64,000 nt of DNA from Hyphomicrobiales bacterium (GTDB taxonomy: Bacteria; Pseudomonadota; Alphaproteobacteria; Rhizobiales; Rhizobiaceae), in assembly GCA_900468535.1 (NCBI GenBank), contig UBTY01000041.1, forward strand, positions 124,001 to 188,000. Reading direction: 5' to 3'. The notes under the pieces are model-generated. The model worked only from the letters and a program-made list of their open reading frames with translations, was not told the origin of the DNA and ran no database searches. The number at the start of each line of letters is the position of its first letter. Positions within the stretch are counted from its first letter, which is position 1. A program made the translations under genes and the position numbers. Shown here one piece after another: positions 51,296 to 59,684 of this stretch.

Positions 51296-53359
51296 ATGGG
51301 CGAAGACCTGAAAAAGCTGACGGTCTGGCACGAGGGCGAGACCTTCCTGCAGGAGAAGCTGGGTGTTGCCGAGCGCATGGTCGTTGTTGGCCAGCGCGTG
51401 ATCCGCGACTTCATGCCCGATCAACATCGGGATTTCTTCGCCCAGCTTCCTTTCATCGTGCTTGGGAGCGTCGATTCCCGGAATGACGCCTGGGCAACCT
51501 TTGTCGAGGGGCGTCCGGGGTTCATGACATCGCCCTCGCCGACTGTGCTGGATATCGCCGCATACAACGATCCAAGCGACCCTGCCGGCGAAGGCATGAC
51601 GGACGGCAACCCGATCGGTCTGCTTGGCATCGAGTTGCACACCCGCCGCCGCAATCGGATGAATGGCGTTGCATCCCCTAGTGCTCGTGGAATCCGCGTC
51701 GATGTCGATCAGAGCTTTGGAAACTGCCCGCGCTACATCCAGTTGCGGGACTTCGAGTTTGCGCGTGAACCCGGGCAAGCATTCCCGGGTACTATTGAAG
51801 AATTGCCGGTCCTCGACGCGCGCGCGCGGTCCATGATCGAGAATAGCGACGCTTTTTTCGTTGCGTCCTATGCCGATCGCGAAGACAGGCGTCAGGTCGA
51901 TGTTTCGCATCGCGGCGGCAATGCGGGTTTCGTCCGCGTGGGCGAAGACGGCATGCTGACGATCCCGGATTTCGACGGCAATCTGTTCTTCTCCACGCTC
52001 GGGAATATCCTGCTGAATGGCAAGGCCGGTCTTCTCTTTGTTGATTTCACGAACGGCGACGTTCTGCAGATGACAGGCGATGCCGAAGTCGTTCTCGACT
52101 CGCCTGAGATCGCGGCCTTTCAAGGCGCCGAACGGCTCTGGACATTCAGGCCTCGCCGTATCGTACGTCGGTCGGAAGCGCTGGCCCTCCGCTGGAAGTT
52201 CCAGACGGACGGCTGGTCGCCAAACTCTCTGATGACGGGCAACTGGACGCAGACCGAGGAGCGGATGCGCGCGGCAGAACTCGCCACGACATGGCGCTCC
52301 CTGACGGTCACGAAGATCGTCGAGGAGAGTGCAACGATCCGATCGTTTTACTTGCAGCCACGCGATGGGGCGGGATTGCTGCCGCATGTCGCCGGTCAGC
52401 ACCTGCCGATCCGGGTCATGCTTCCGGGCAGCGACAGGCCTCTCATCCGTACATACACCCTGTCGGTCGCTCCCTCAGATGGCCTCTATCGCATCAGTGT
52501 GAGACGGGATGGGCTGGTATCGCAGTTTCTGCACGACAATATCATGGTCGGCGACGTCATCGAGGCTCGGGCACCGGCCGGCGAGTTCACGATGGATGCC
52601 CGCTCCACGCGCCCTGCCGTACTGCTTGCGGGAGGCGTCGGGATTACCCCTCTGCTCGCGATGCTGCGCCACGCCGTCTATGAAGGACTTCGAAAGCAGC
52701 GGCTTCGTCCGATCACGCTCGTCCATGCTGTCCGCTCGAAAGCAGACCGCCCATTCGAGGCCGAGATCATCGAGCTCGTCAACACGGCTAAGGGAGCAGT
52801 CAAATTCGTCCGTGTGCTGAGCAATACGGAGGGCGCAGCAGAGGGAGCCGACTACGACGCAGCCGGTCGGATCGACATGGCGTTGCTGACACGACTTCTT
52901 CCGTTCAACGACTATGATTTCTATCTCTGCGGTCCGCCGCAGTTTACCCAGGCGCTCTACGATGGGCTGCGAGGCTATAATGTTGCCGATGATCGTATCC
53001 ACGCGGAGGCTTTTGGCCCTTCTTCCCTGAAGAGAACGGAGAGCACTCTCGTGGTATCCCCGCCGCCACAACGGATGCCGCCTTCCACCAAACCCGTGCC
53101 TGTTGTGTTCACAAATTCGCTGAAAGAAGCGCGCTGGACGCCCGATGCTGGCACGCTGCTGGAGCTTGCCGAAGCGCGCGGGCTACAGCCCGACTTCAGT
53201 TGTCGCGAGGGCACTTGTGGAACCTGTCGCACGAAACTCATCAAGGGCGAAGTGACCTATATCAAGGAGCCGACCGCGAAGGTCAGCGGCGACGAGGTCC
53301 TTCTTTGCTGCGCCGTTCCAGCAAGCCAGGAAGGCGAAGGTATCCAGCTTGCGGTCTGA
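51296..53359 (+). CDS. three-domain fusion: PNPOx-like flavin domain, ferredoxin reductase, [2Fe-2S] ferredoxin
   Basis: A 687-residue cytoplasmic protein. Residues about 10-190 are a pyridoxamine-phosphate-oxidase-like split barrel (FIVLGSVDSRNDAWATFVEGRPGF, NCPRYIQLRDFEF). A second split-barrel-like segment may lie at 190-310. From about 335 comes a ferredoxin-NADP-reductase module: R385-T-Y-T-L-S for FAD, GGVGITPLLAML (about 445) for NAD(P)H and CGPPQ (about 544). The C-terminus is a plant-type ferredoxin with cysteines 636, 641, 644 (C-x4-C-x2-C) and a CC pair at 671-672. The ATG at 51296 was chosen because AAGGAAG is spaced six bases. It should move electrons from NAD(P)H through FAD and iron-sulfur to a flavin-bound substrate or oxygen. 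Confidence 0.88.
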   Translation: MGEDLKKLTVWHEGETFLQEKLGVAERMVVVGQRVIRDFMPDQHRDFFAQLPFIVLGSVDSRNDAWATFVEGRPGFMTSPSPTVLDIAAYNDPSDPAGEGMTDGNPIGLLGIELHTRRRNRMNGVASPSARGIRVDVDQSFGNCPRYIQLRDFEFAREPGQAFPGTIEELPVLDARARSMIENSDAFFVASYADREDRRQVDVSHRGGNAGFVRVGEDGMLTIPDFDGNLFFSTLGNILLNGKAGLLFVDFTNGDVLQMTGDAEVVLDSPEIAAFQGAERLWTFRPRRIVRRSEALALRWKFQTDGWSPNSLMTGNWTQTEERMRAAELATTWRSLTVTKIVEESATIRSFYLQPRDGAGLLPHVAGQHLPIRVMLPGSDRPLIRTYTLSVAPSDGLYRISVRRDGLVSQFLHDNIMVGDVIEARAPAGEFTMDARSTRPAVLLAGGVGITPLLAMLRHAVYEGLRKQRLRPITLVHAVRSKADRPFEAEIIELVNTAKGAVKFVRVLSNTEGAAEGADYDAAGRIDMALLTRLLPFNDYDFYLCGPPQFTQALYDGLRGYNVADDRIHAEAFGPSSLKRTESTLVVSPPPQRMPPSTKPVPVVFTNSLKEARWTPDAGTLLELAEARGLQPDFSCREGTCGTCRTKLIKGEVTYIKEPTAKVSGDEVLLCCAVPASQEGEGIQLAV

Positions 53360-53422
53360 AAAACACAGAGAGTGCTTAGCTTTTGCCATCGACACTTTTA
53401 CAATCAATCAAGGAATCATGAA

Positions 53423-53887
53423 ATGTCGCGCCCACCGCTTCCCCCTTTCACCGAACAGACCGCCATCGAAAAAGTTCGCCTTGCCGAAGATGGCTGGAAC
53501 AGTCGTGATCCCGCCAAGGTAGCGCTCGCCTATACTCCCGACACGCGGTGGCGCAACCGTACCGAATTCGTCACCAACCGTGCTGAAGCCGAAGCGTTCC
53601 TGACCCGGAAGTGGAACAGGGAACTTGATTACCGTCTGATCAAGGAACTCTGGACGTTTCGGGACAATCGCATCGCCGTGCGTTACGCCTACGAATATCA
53701 TGACGACAGTGGCCAGTGGTTCCGCGCGTATGGCAACGAAAACTGGGAGTTTGCCGAGGATGGCCTGATGCGCGTGCGTCACGCCAGCATCAACGAGCAG
53801 CCGATTGCCGAAGCCGACCGCAAGTTTCGATGGCCTCTCGGCCGCCGCCCGGATGATCATCCCGGCTTGAGTGACTTCGGCTTCTAG
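53423..53887 (+). CDS. DUF1348 (SnoaL/NTF2-like) protein
   Basis: A 154-residue protein. KVRLAEDGWNSRDPAKVALAY and DTRWRNRTEFVTNRAEAEAFL match DUF1348 members of the NTF2/SnoaL fold, and YRLIKELWTFRDNRIAVRYAYEYHD continues the cone-shaped barrel. DUF1348 proteins are small and of unknown activity; they are common near GST or oxidoreductase genes. AGGAATC precedes the ATG at 53423, 63 bases after the fusion gene. Confidence 0.88.
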   Translation: MSRPPLPPFTEQTAIEKVRLAEDGWNSRDPAKVALAYTPDTRWRNRTEFVTNRAEAEAFLTRKWNRELDYRLIKELWTFRDNRIAVRYAYEYHDDSGQWFRAYGNENWEFAEDGLMRVRHASINEQPIAEADRKFRWPLGRRPDDHPGLSDFGF

Positions 53888-53900
53888 GCGGGGAGTTGTC

Positions 53901-54215
53901 ATGCCAAAGACGACTGACTTCAGACTGGACGTGCGGCTGCGGCTTTCGATCGAGCTCGCTCTTTCTGCGTCATGTGCCGATCTGCAACTGTCACGAAGGC
54001 AGGACAAGGATGCATATGACATCGGGATGACAGGCGCCGAGATCGATATGGCGAGACGCGGGTCAAGTTTCGATGTCAAGATATCGGCCGCCGTCGGATT
54101 GGCACTGGCGCCCTCCGAGGAAGGGCGGCGGCGTGCACGGCGAACCGGACTTTGCGAGCGCAGTTGCACGGAAATAGAAAGGCTTGCCGCCCGCATTCAG
54201 CGATCCTTGCAATGA
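53901..54215 (+). CDS. hypothetical protein, 104 residues
   Basis: A small cytoplasmic protein beginning FRLDVRLRLSIELALSASCADLQLSRRQ and containing FDVKISAAVGLALA and GLCERSCTEIERLAARI. The latter resembles the helical end of AhpD-like proteins only weakly, so I do not assign it. GGGGAG precedes the ATG, 13 bases after the DUF1348 gene, so it is likely in the same transcript. Confidence 0.6.
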   Translation: MPKTTDFRLDVRLRLSIELALSASCADLQLSRRQDKDAYDIGMTGAEIDMARRGSSFDVKISAAVGLALAPSEEGRRRARRTGLCERSCTEIERLAARIQRSLQ

Positions 54216-54303
54216 CATTTGGTATGTCGATCATCGAGCCCCTTGTCGCTGCTGGGTATCGCCCCTTACTATGCCGCCATCCAGATAACTGACGGGAAAA
54301 AGC

Positions 54304-55194
54304 ATGGATCGTTGGCAGGCGATGCGGATATTCGTGAAGGTTGCCGAGACCGAGAGTTTCGCAGACACAGCCCGCCAGATGCATATGAGCCCGCCGGCAG
54401 TGACGCGCGCCGTCGCAGCGCTCGAGGACGTGATCGGAGCCCGGCTCTTTGTCCGGACGACCCGCTCGGTCAAGATGACGGAAGCCGGCCTAAGATACCT
54501 TGAGGATTGTCGCCGCATCCTCGCCGATATTGCCGAGTCGGAGGCTGCGGCGGGTGGTTCCTACGCAGTGCCGACGGGCATGCTGTCCGTGACCGCCTCG
54601 GTCATGTTCGGGCAGATGTATGTGCTTCCCGTCGTGACGGAATATCTCGACGCCTACCAAACGATGCGGGCGCGAACGCTGTTTATCGACAGGCCGGTCA
54701 ACATCGTCGACGAGGGCATCGATGTCGCCGTCCGCATCGGCCACCTCGCCGACTCGACGCTCACGGCCATCAAGGTAGGGAAAGTGCGCCGCGTCGTCTG
54801 CGGATCGCCGGCCTATTTCGAGCGCCATGGCGTTCCAAACGTTCCCGCGGATCTCAAGGCGCATCGGATGGCACTGCCAACGAGCGCCTGGGCGTCGCCG
54901 GAATGGCGATTCGCCGGCGAGCATCGCGTCACGATCGACGCCGTCCTCCAATGCAATACGAACGAGGCAGCCATCACCGCTGCGAGAGAGGGTTGGGGAC
55001 TGACGAGAGTGCTCAACTACCAGATCGGTCCGGCGCTGATCGCAGGAGACCTCCAGATCGTGCTCGGTGAATACGAAGACGATGCCCTGCCTATCCATGT
55101 GCTTCACCCCGAGGGGCGGCACGCTCCTGCCAAGGTCCGTTCATTTGTCGACATGGTGGTCTCTCGCCTGCGAGCGAACCGCCTTCTCAATTGA
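54304..55194 (+). CDS. LysR family transcriptional regulator
   Basis: A 296-residue LysR protein. The HTH is MRIFVKVAETESFADTARQMHMSPPAVTRAVAALEDVIGARLF and the effector domain starts near 90 (GMLSVTASVMFGQMYVLPVV). It follows the GST-fusion-DUF1348 genes on the same strand by 88 bases, so it may regulate them or be their last gene. The ATG at 54304 follows a weak GGGAAAAAG. Confidence 0.88.
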   Translation: MDRWQAMRIFVKVAETESFADTARQMHMSPPAVTRAVAALEDVIGARLFVRTTRSVKMTEAGLRYLEDCRRILADIAESEAAAGGSYAVPTGMLSVTASVMFGQMYVLPVVTEYLDAYQTMRARTLFIDRPVNIVDEGIDVAVRIGHLADSTLTAIKVGKVRRVVCGSPAYFERHGVPNVPADLKAHRMALPTSAWASPEWRFAGEHRVTIDAVLQCNTNEAAITAAREGWGLTRVLNYQIGPALIAGDLQIVLGEYEDDALPIHVLHPEGRHAPAKVRSFVDMVVSRLRANRLLN

Positions 55195-55286
55195 TCTCAA
55201 CGGCCCGCTCACTCGACAATGCGCTGGCCATCTCCCGACCGGACGACATCTTGCAGGAAATCGAGCGTTCAATCAGGAGCCCCCGG

Positions 55287-55577
55287 ATGGATCCCGATCT
55301 TTTTGCCTTTCGCGTCGGGATAACCGGGAAGGTCCAGGGCGTCAGCTATCGTGCGTGGACACGCTACCAGGCAGTCCAGCTCGGACTGACGGGATGGGTC
55401 AGGAACGAAGATGATGGGTCTGTGTCGGCCCTCATCGTTGGAACGTCGAGGTCAACATCGATAATGCTGGCGCGGTTCAGGGACGGACCGCCCGGTTCGA
55501 AGGTAAGCGCAGTTGATCCCCAGCCCATGGCCTTGGACCGGGCCCCAGATGGCTTCGTGATTATGAGGACGCGATAG
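55287..55577 (+). CDS. acylphosphatase
   Basis: A 96-residue enzyme of the acylphosphatase family, which hydrolyses acyl phosphates such as carbamoyl or succinyl phosphate. GKVQGVSYRAWTRYQAVQLG supplies the phosphate loop and catalytic arginine, and GWVRNEDDGSVSALIVG the catalytic asparagine. The ATG at 55287 is eight bases after AGGAG; an open frame from 55191 overlaps the LysR gene and adds 32 unrelated residues. The C-terminal SKVSAVDPQPM fits the family. Confidence 0.88.
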   Translation: MDPDLFAFRVGITGKVQGVSYRAWTRYQAVQLGLTGWVRNEDDGSVSALIVGTSRSTSIMLARFRDGPPGSKVSAVDPQPMALDRAPDGFVIMRTR

Positions 55578-55690
55578 AAGCGTGCTCGACGAGAAACGAT
55601 GCCAACACCCGCCGTGGCGGATCCTGACCGACTGACCCTGGCTGCAAAGCGGCGTGCCTCGATCCGAAGCGATAGAAACAGCTCATGCTG

Positions 55691-55900
55691 TCAGTCTTGC
55701 AGGCGCATGTCATCAATTGCTTCGGTGGCCTTGTCGCCGAGCGGTAGGTCCGGGGCGCATTCCACATGAGCCAATTCGACAGGCGCGGTCGAAGCCGTCC
55801 GCACACTGTGGTCGGGCAGTTGTCGAGCCGCAAACACGGCCAGGACAAGAAGTGCCAATCTGAAGACGAAGGCTCGCAGGATTTTTTCGGAGGCGTCCAT
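55691..55900 (-). CDS. hypothetical small membrane or secreted protein
   Basis: A 69-residue peptide with one hydrophobic N-terminal segment (ILRAFVFRLALLVLAVFAARQL) after MDASEK, followed by a polar tail (ELAHVECAPDLPLGDKATEAIDD). It could be a signal-anchored protein. CGGAAA lies upstream of the ATG at 55900, which is divergent from the LysR gene at 56017. Family unknown; possibly real. Confidence 0.4.
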   Translation of the reverse strand: MDASEKILRAFVFRLALLVLAVFAARQLPDHSVRTASTAPVELAHVECAPDLPLGDKATEAIDDMRLQD

Positions 55901-56016
55901 GGGGTTTCCGGCTCGATAAATGATGCCCGTATAATCTTCGGCAGGCGACACCACACAATGTGGAAGATACAAGGGAGGCCTTCGGACAATCCGAAGGGTC
56001 TCAATCGGGAGGAAAC

Positions 56017-56898
56017 ATGCGCTTCGACATGACGGATCTTCGCCTGTTTCTCCATGTCGTTGAGGCGGAGAGCATCACGCAAGGATCCGAGCGTGCGGGG
56101 ATGGCCCTAGCCTCTGCCAGTGCGCGTATCCGTGGGATGGAAGAGATGAGCGGCGTGCCACTGCTGGAGCGCGGCGCACGTGGGGTGCGGCCAACGCAAG
56201 CAGGAGACGCCCTCGCCCATCATGCCCGCATCGTGCTCGGGCAGATGGAGCAGATGCGCGGCGACCTGCAGCTATACGCGAAAGGACTGCGAGGCCAGAT
56301 TCGCCTGTTATCCGGCCGCGCCGCGATGGCCCACCTCCCCGACGTGCTGCGGCGCTTCCTCGTCGATCATCCAACGATAGACGTTGATCTTGAGGAACGG
56401 CAAAGCCCCGACGTTGTTACCGCCGTCGCCGGAGGCCTGGCCGATCTTGGCATCGCAGCGGACACGACGGACATTGGCTCGCTGGAAACGCGACCATTCA
56501 AGACCGACAGGCTCGTCCTGATCACAGCTAGGGGTCACTCTTTGGCAGAAAAGAGATCTGTCGCGCTCCGCGATATCCTCGAAGAACCCTTTGTCGGCCT
56601 GCCTGCCGACAGCGCCTTGCAAGGGCACTTGGCGGCCCACGCCGCGCGCGAGGGCCGACAGTTCAAGCTTCGCATCCGGCTCGACAGCTTCGAGGACATC
56701 TGCGCGATGGTCGGAAGCGGGGTCGGCATAGCGATCGTCCCTGACGTCTATGCGACGCGACATCAGGAAATGCTATCGCTTGGCGTGGTTCCACTCTCGG
56801 ACGCTTGGGCATCGCGCCACCTTCTCGTCTGCTCGCGAAACTTCGCTGTCCTGCCTGTTCACGCAAGACGGCTGGTAGAGTACCTCGCGGTTGAATGA
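56017..56898 (+). CDS. LysR family transcriptional regulator
   Basis: A 293-residue LysR regulator. The HTH is DLRLFLHVVEAESITQGSERAGMALASASARIRGMEEMSG; the ligand domain follows, with LRGQIRLLSGRAAMAHLPDVLR. The variant HTH lacks the usual P-x-x-S recognition spacing, but the domain order is clear. The ATG at 56017 has GGGAGG upstream. Its target is not evident from its neighbours. Confidence 0.85.
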   Translation: MRFDMTDLRLFLHVVEAESITQGSERAGMALASASARIRGMEEMSGVPLLERGARGVRPTQAGDALAHHARIVLGQMEQMRGDLQLYAKGLRGQIRLLSGRAAMAHLPDVLRRFLVDHPTIDVDLEERQSPDVVTAVAGGLADLGIAADTTDIGSLETRPFKTDRLVLITARGHSLAEKRSVALRDILEEPFVGLPADSALQGHLAAHAAREGRQFKLRIRLDSFEDICAMVGSGVGIAIVPDVYATRHQEMLSLGVVPLSDAWASRHLLVCSRNFAVLPVHARRLVEYLAVE

Positions 56899-57041
56899 TG
56901 TCGTGGGCTTTGACGCCGACTTCACCTTCATTCACCACATCTCTCACCGCGCGCGACCTATGGGGCCGAAATGCGCTGGCATGGTTTCGGCCATGATAGC
57001 CGCACCGTTTCTGATGCTCATGATGCGGAAAAGAGCGTAGA

Positions 57042-57377
57042 TCAGGAACCGCCGTCCATCAGGCCAAATGCTTTGCGTGCAATTCTACAAGCTTCGTCGC
57101 CGGGTGTGCATGCTCGGCAAACATCAGGCCGCACATCATAGATAAGACAGGAAGTGTGCATGCCCACCTCGCCCGACAATGCAGAGCACCGTGTTCCATC
57201 GCATCGCATCCCGCTCTGGTCGGCGGCTACATACTCTGCGGGAACCATGTCGAGCATGGCGTCCGATTCCAATGTGAACCGGGGCCAATCAGCGGAAAAT
57301 GAGCAACACGCGCCACACGACTGACAGTCCTGTTCGGTCAACTCCCATGACTGTAGGAGGCCGTGCGCGGATTTCAC
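57042..57377 (-). CDS. YkgJ-type cysteine-cluster protein (predicted metal-binding)
   Basis: A protein of 111 residues (from GTG 57377; an upstream TTG at 57401 is possible). It carries the YkgJ motif: CQSCGACCSFSADW, then CDGTRCSALSGEVGMHTSCLIYDVRPDVCRACTPGDEAC, ten cysteines in all, which probably bind zinc or an iron-sulfur cluster. The gene follows the gene at 57380-57703 by two bases. The function of the family is poorly known. Confidence 0.82.
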   Translation of the reverse strand: MKSAHGLLQSWELTEQDCQSCGACCSFSADWPRFTLESDAMLDMVPAEYVAADQSGMRCDGTRCSALSGEVGMHTSCLIYDVRPDVCRACTPGDEACRIARKAFGLMDGGS

Positions 57378-57379
57378 GC

Positions 57380-57703
57380 TTACTTGTGCTTGAGGAGCCA
57401 AAGCTTGCCCGCCATCGTGATTTTCTGCGGAGCCTCCGTACCGGAAGACCCATCGACACTCGCAAGAAGCCCAAGCTCCTGCAGGCGCTCAACGGTAGCG
57501 GTCGTTGCTGACTTCACCTTGATCGGGCGCTCCTTGAATCGGTCCGAGCGCGCATAAGTGACCGTCGCATCCATGTGCGTCCAAGTCTTTGTATTTTGCG
57601 GATGCAGATCGCCAAGCTTGGCAAGTTTCAGGGCTGACGTCTGGCTCGGCGTCAAAGCAACTACGAGCGCCTCCGGCGAGGCAGAGGTGGGAACTTCATT
57701 CAT
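57380..57703 (-). CDS. hypothetical protein, possibly winged-helix
   Basis: A 107-residue protein. TPSQTSALKLAKLGDLHPQN and TTATVERLQELGLLASVD resemble a helix-turn-helix with a C-terminal wing (PQKITMAGKLWLLKHK), but I recognise no family. Rhizobial short proteins of this kind often accompany YkgJ-type genes. The ATG at 57703 has no strong Shine-Dalgarno. Confidence 0.55.
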   Translation of the reverse strand: MNEVPTSASPEALVVALTPSQTSALKLAKLGDLHPQNTKTWTHMDATVTYARSDRFKERPIKVKSATTATVERLQELGLLASVDGSSGTEAPQKITMAGKLWLLKHK

Positions 57704-58120
57704 TTTTTCTATTCGCTTCTAAGCGGCCCTTGCGGGCGCCTGATGATTGGATGGAAGTCTGCGTCACAAACGCAGAACGTCGAATGAGGATGTTCGCAAC
57801 GGCGGCGAATGCGCAGACCAAATGTCGGCGACCAAACTATCGAGGGCTCGTAGTACGGCGGTTCAGATTTCGCGTCAAGTTGACAACTGGCTGGGGTTGC
57901 GAGCCTTCCCCTCGTCCCAGCCTTGCTCACTGGATCGGCGCCGCGTGAGATCGCTTCGGCGGATTGCATGCTTCAGGGCAATTAAACCCGAGTCCTTCGA
58001 CGCGAGATTGTAAATCCCGCGTGGCGACAGCTTGCCGGGTCCCAGCAGCATCGATGCTTGCCTGCGGCCACCCTTCGGTCTATGACTGCGCCTCCAACAA
58101 CCAAACCATGGGAGCAGTTC
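57704..58120. other. 417-base region upstream of the cold-shock gene
   Basis: It lies between the divergent hypothetical gene and the cold-shock protein gene. Open frames in it are short and unsupported; a long leader for the cold-shock mRNA, as seen in csp genes, is possible but cannot be shown here. Confidence 0.35.
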
Positions 58121-58321
58121 GTGGCGAACGGCACTGTAAAGTTTTTTAATCAGGACAAAGGCTTCGGCTTCATCACGCCGGAAAATGGCGGCCCTGATGT
58201 CTTCGTGCATATCTCTGCTGTTCAGGGCGGATCGCTGCGCGATGGCCAGAATGTCAGCTATGACCTCGGTCAGGACCGCAAGACCGGAAAGTCCAAGGCC
58301 GAGAACGTCCGTCCCGCCTGA
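58121..58321 (+). CDS. CspA family cold-shock protein
   Basis: A 66-residue single OB-fold protein started at the GTG at 58121 with GGAG six bases upstream. VKFFNQDKGFGFITPENG contains RNP1 and VFVHISAV RNP2. The tail SYDLGQDRKTGKSKAENVRPA is usual for rhizobial Csps. It binds single-stranded RNA or DNA and acts as an RNA chaperone. An earlier ATG at 58058 would add 21 unrelated residues. Confidence 0.93.
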   Translation: MANGTVKFFNQDKGFGFITPENGGPDVFVHISAVQGGSLRDGQNVSYDLGQDRKTGKSKAENVRPA

Positions 58322-58467
58322 TCGCGACCGACGAAGAGACCGGGCGAAATCCGGCAGAGACAGACCTTCGGTTGGGCAAAACCTGCTGCCCTCCGTCCCT
58401 TGCACTACGCGAACGACAATGGTTTCCGGCCTGCGGGCATGGTTGCGCCGACTTAGCTCGCTTGGGC

Positions 58468-59673
58468 CTACGCTGTGACGCCGATCGTAAAGAGTTCGAT
58501 TGGATGTTCGAAGCCCTTGAGTCGGTGAAATTTGGTGGTAACGACGCTATCGCCCCTCGTGTACCGACGAAAAGCGTCCGACATCAGGATCGACTTCCCG
58601 AGCATGCCGCATGCCGTCTGGATGCGGCTCAGAAGATTTACGTCCGAACCTATCACGGTGAAATCGAGGCGTCGGCCTGACCCGATGTTGCCGTAGCTGA
58701 CGCGACCGTAGTGGAGAGCGACTGCCGCGTCCACGTGAACTCCGTCCAGCATGAACCTCGAGAGTTCATCGAGAATTTGGTCTGTCGCTGCCAATGCCTG
58801 TTCACAAGCTGCGGCGGCATCGGAACTCGGGAAGAACGCGAGCACTGCATCACCCATGAATTTGAGGACCTCACCGCCCTGGCTGGTGATGGCCGGTACC
58901 ACGACGTCGAAATAGGCATTCAGGAGTTCGAGCACCTTTTCGTCGGACAAACGGTTCGACAATTCGGTGAAGCCGCGCAGGTCGCAGAGCAACAGCGCTG
59001 CTTCCATCGTCTCGATCTCGCCTTGCCTGATCCGTCCGGCCAGAATGCGCCGCGCCGTCATCGGGCCGATATAGACGTCGAGGAGGGACAGTTCGGCCTG
59101 TCGCATGACGCGCATCTCGCATGTGTTGCGAAGCGCCGGCAGTATCCGTTCGATGACGTGGATTTCGGAAAGCGTAAAACCCTGTGGGCGCCGGGTTCCA
59201 AACACAGCCGCACTCACCGGTCCGTCGACGTTGCACAAAGGCGCGATCACGAGTTGGACCAGTCCCCTGTTCTCGAACACGTCGATATGCTGCCAGGGCC
59301 ACATCTTGTCGTTTGCGTCAACAATCATCGGTTCGCGGGAATCCATGACCTTGCGGAGCGGGCTCGTCGCGTAAGTCATCTTCATGCCGTGTTCCCTATC
59401 GTGCACTTCAATCGGCTCGCCTGGCGCCCATGCAAGCGTACGCCCCAGGATTTCGGGATGCAGCGTCATCAGGTGGAGTGTCAGCCTGTCGACCGGCAGT
59501 CCGATTTGCCGCAGTCGTTTTCCGAGACCGGCAAGAAGCCCAGCCTCGTCGACGGAGTGGCATTCGTCGCCAGCCAGCCATTCAAGCACGGAGAGAATGG
59601 AGGATGCATCGACGCCCTGACCACGCGGGCCATGTTCCCTGCGGGCGATCGTTTCCTGTGTCGGTATAGTCAT
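58468..59673 (-). CDS. class III adenylate/guanylate cyclase, third gene behind emrAB
   Basis: A 401-residue cytoplasmic protein with an N-terminal GAF-like region (about 45-190; HDREHGMKMTYATSPLR, PLCNVDGPVSAAVFGTRR) and a cyclase domain from about 220. D231 in LLCDLRGFTELS and D274 in LKFMGDAVLAFF bind metal; N346 and R350 in DVNLLSRIQ complete the site. It should be active. GAGGAG precedes the ATG at 59673, 11 bases after the emrB stop. It is a paralogue of the cyclase at 8445-9647. Confidence 0.9.
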   Translation of the reverse strand: MTIPTQETIARREHGPRGQGVDASSILSVLEWLAGDECHSVDEAGLLAGLGKRLRQIGLPVDRLTLHLMTLHPEILGRTLAWAPGEPIEVHDREHGMKMTYATSPLRKVMDSREPMIVDANDKMWPWQHIDVFENRGLVQLVIAPLCNVDGPVSAAVFGTRRPQGFTLSEIHVIERILPALRNTCEMRVMRQAELSLLDVYIGPMTARRILAGRIRQGEIETMEAALLLCDLRGFTELSNRLSDEKVLELLNAYFDVVVPAITSQGGEVLKFMGDAVLAFFPSSDAAAACEQALAATDQILDELSRFMLDGVHVDAAVALHYGRVSYGNIGSGRRLDFTVIGSDVNLLSRIQTACGMLGKSILMSDAFRRYTRGDSVVTTKFHRLKGFEHPIELFTIGVTA

Positions 59674-59684
59674 CGCCGAACTCC

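Noticed and set aside
57875..58405. 176-residue open frame on the minus strand across the cold-shock gene
   Set aside because: It lies antisense to a clear csp gene and shows no recognised motif or ribosome binding site.
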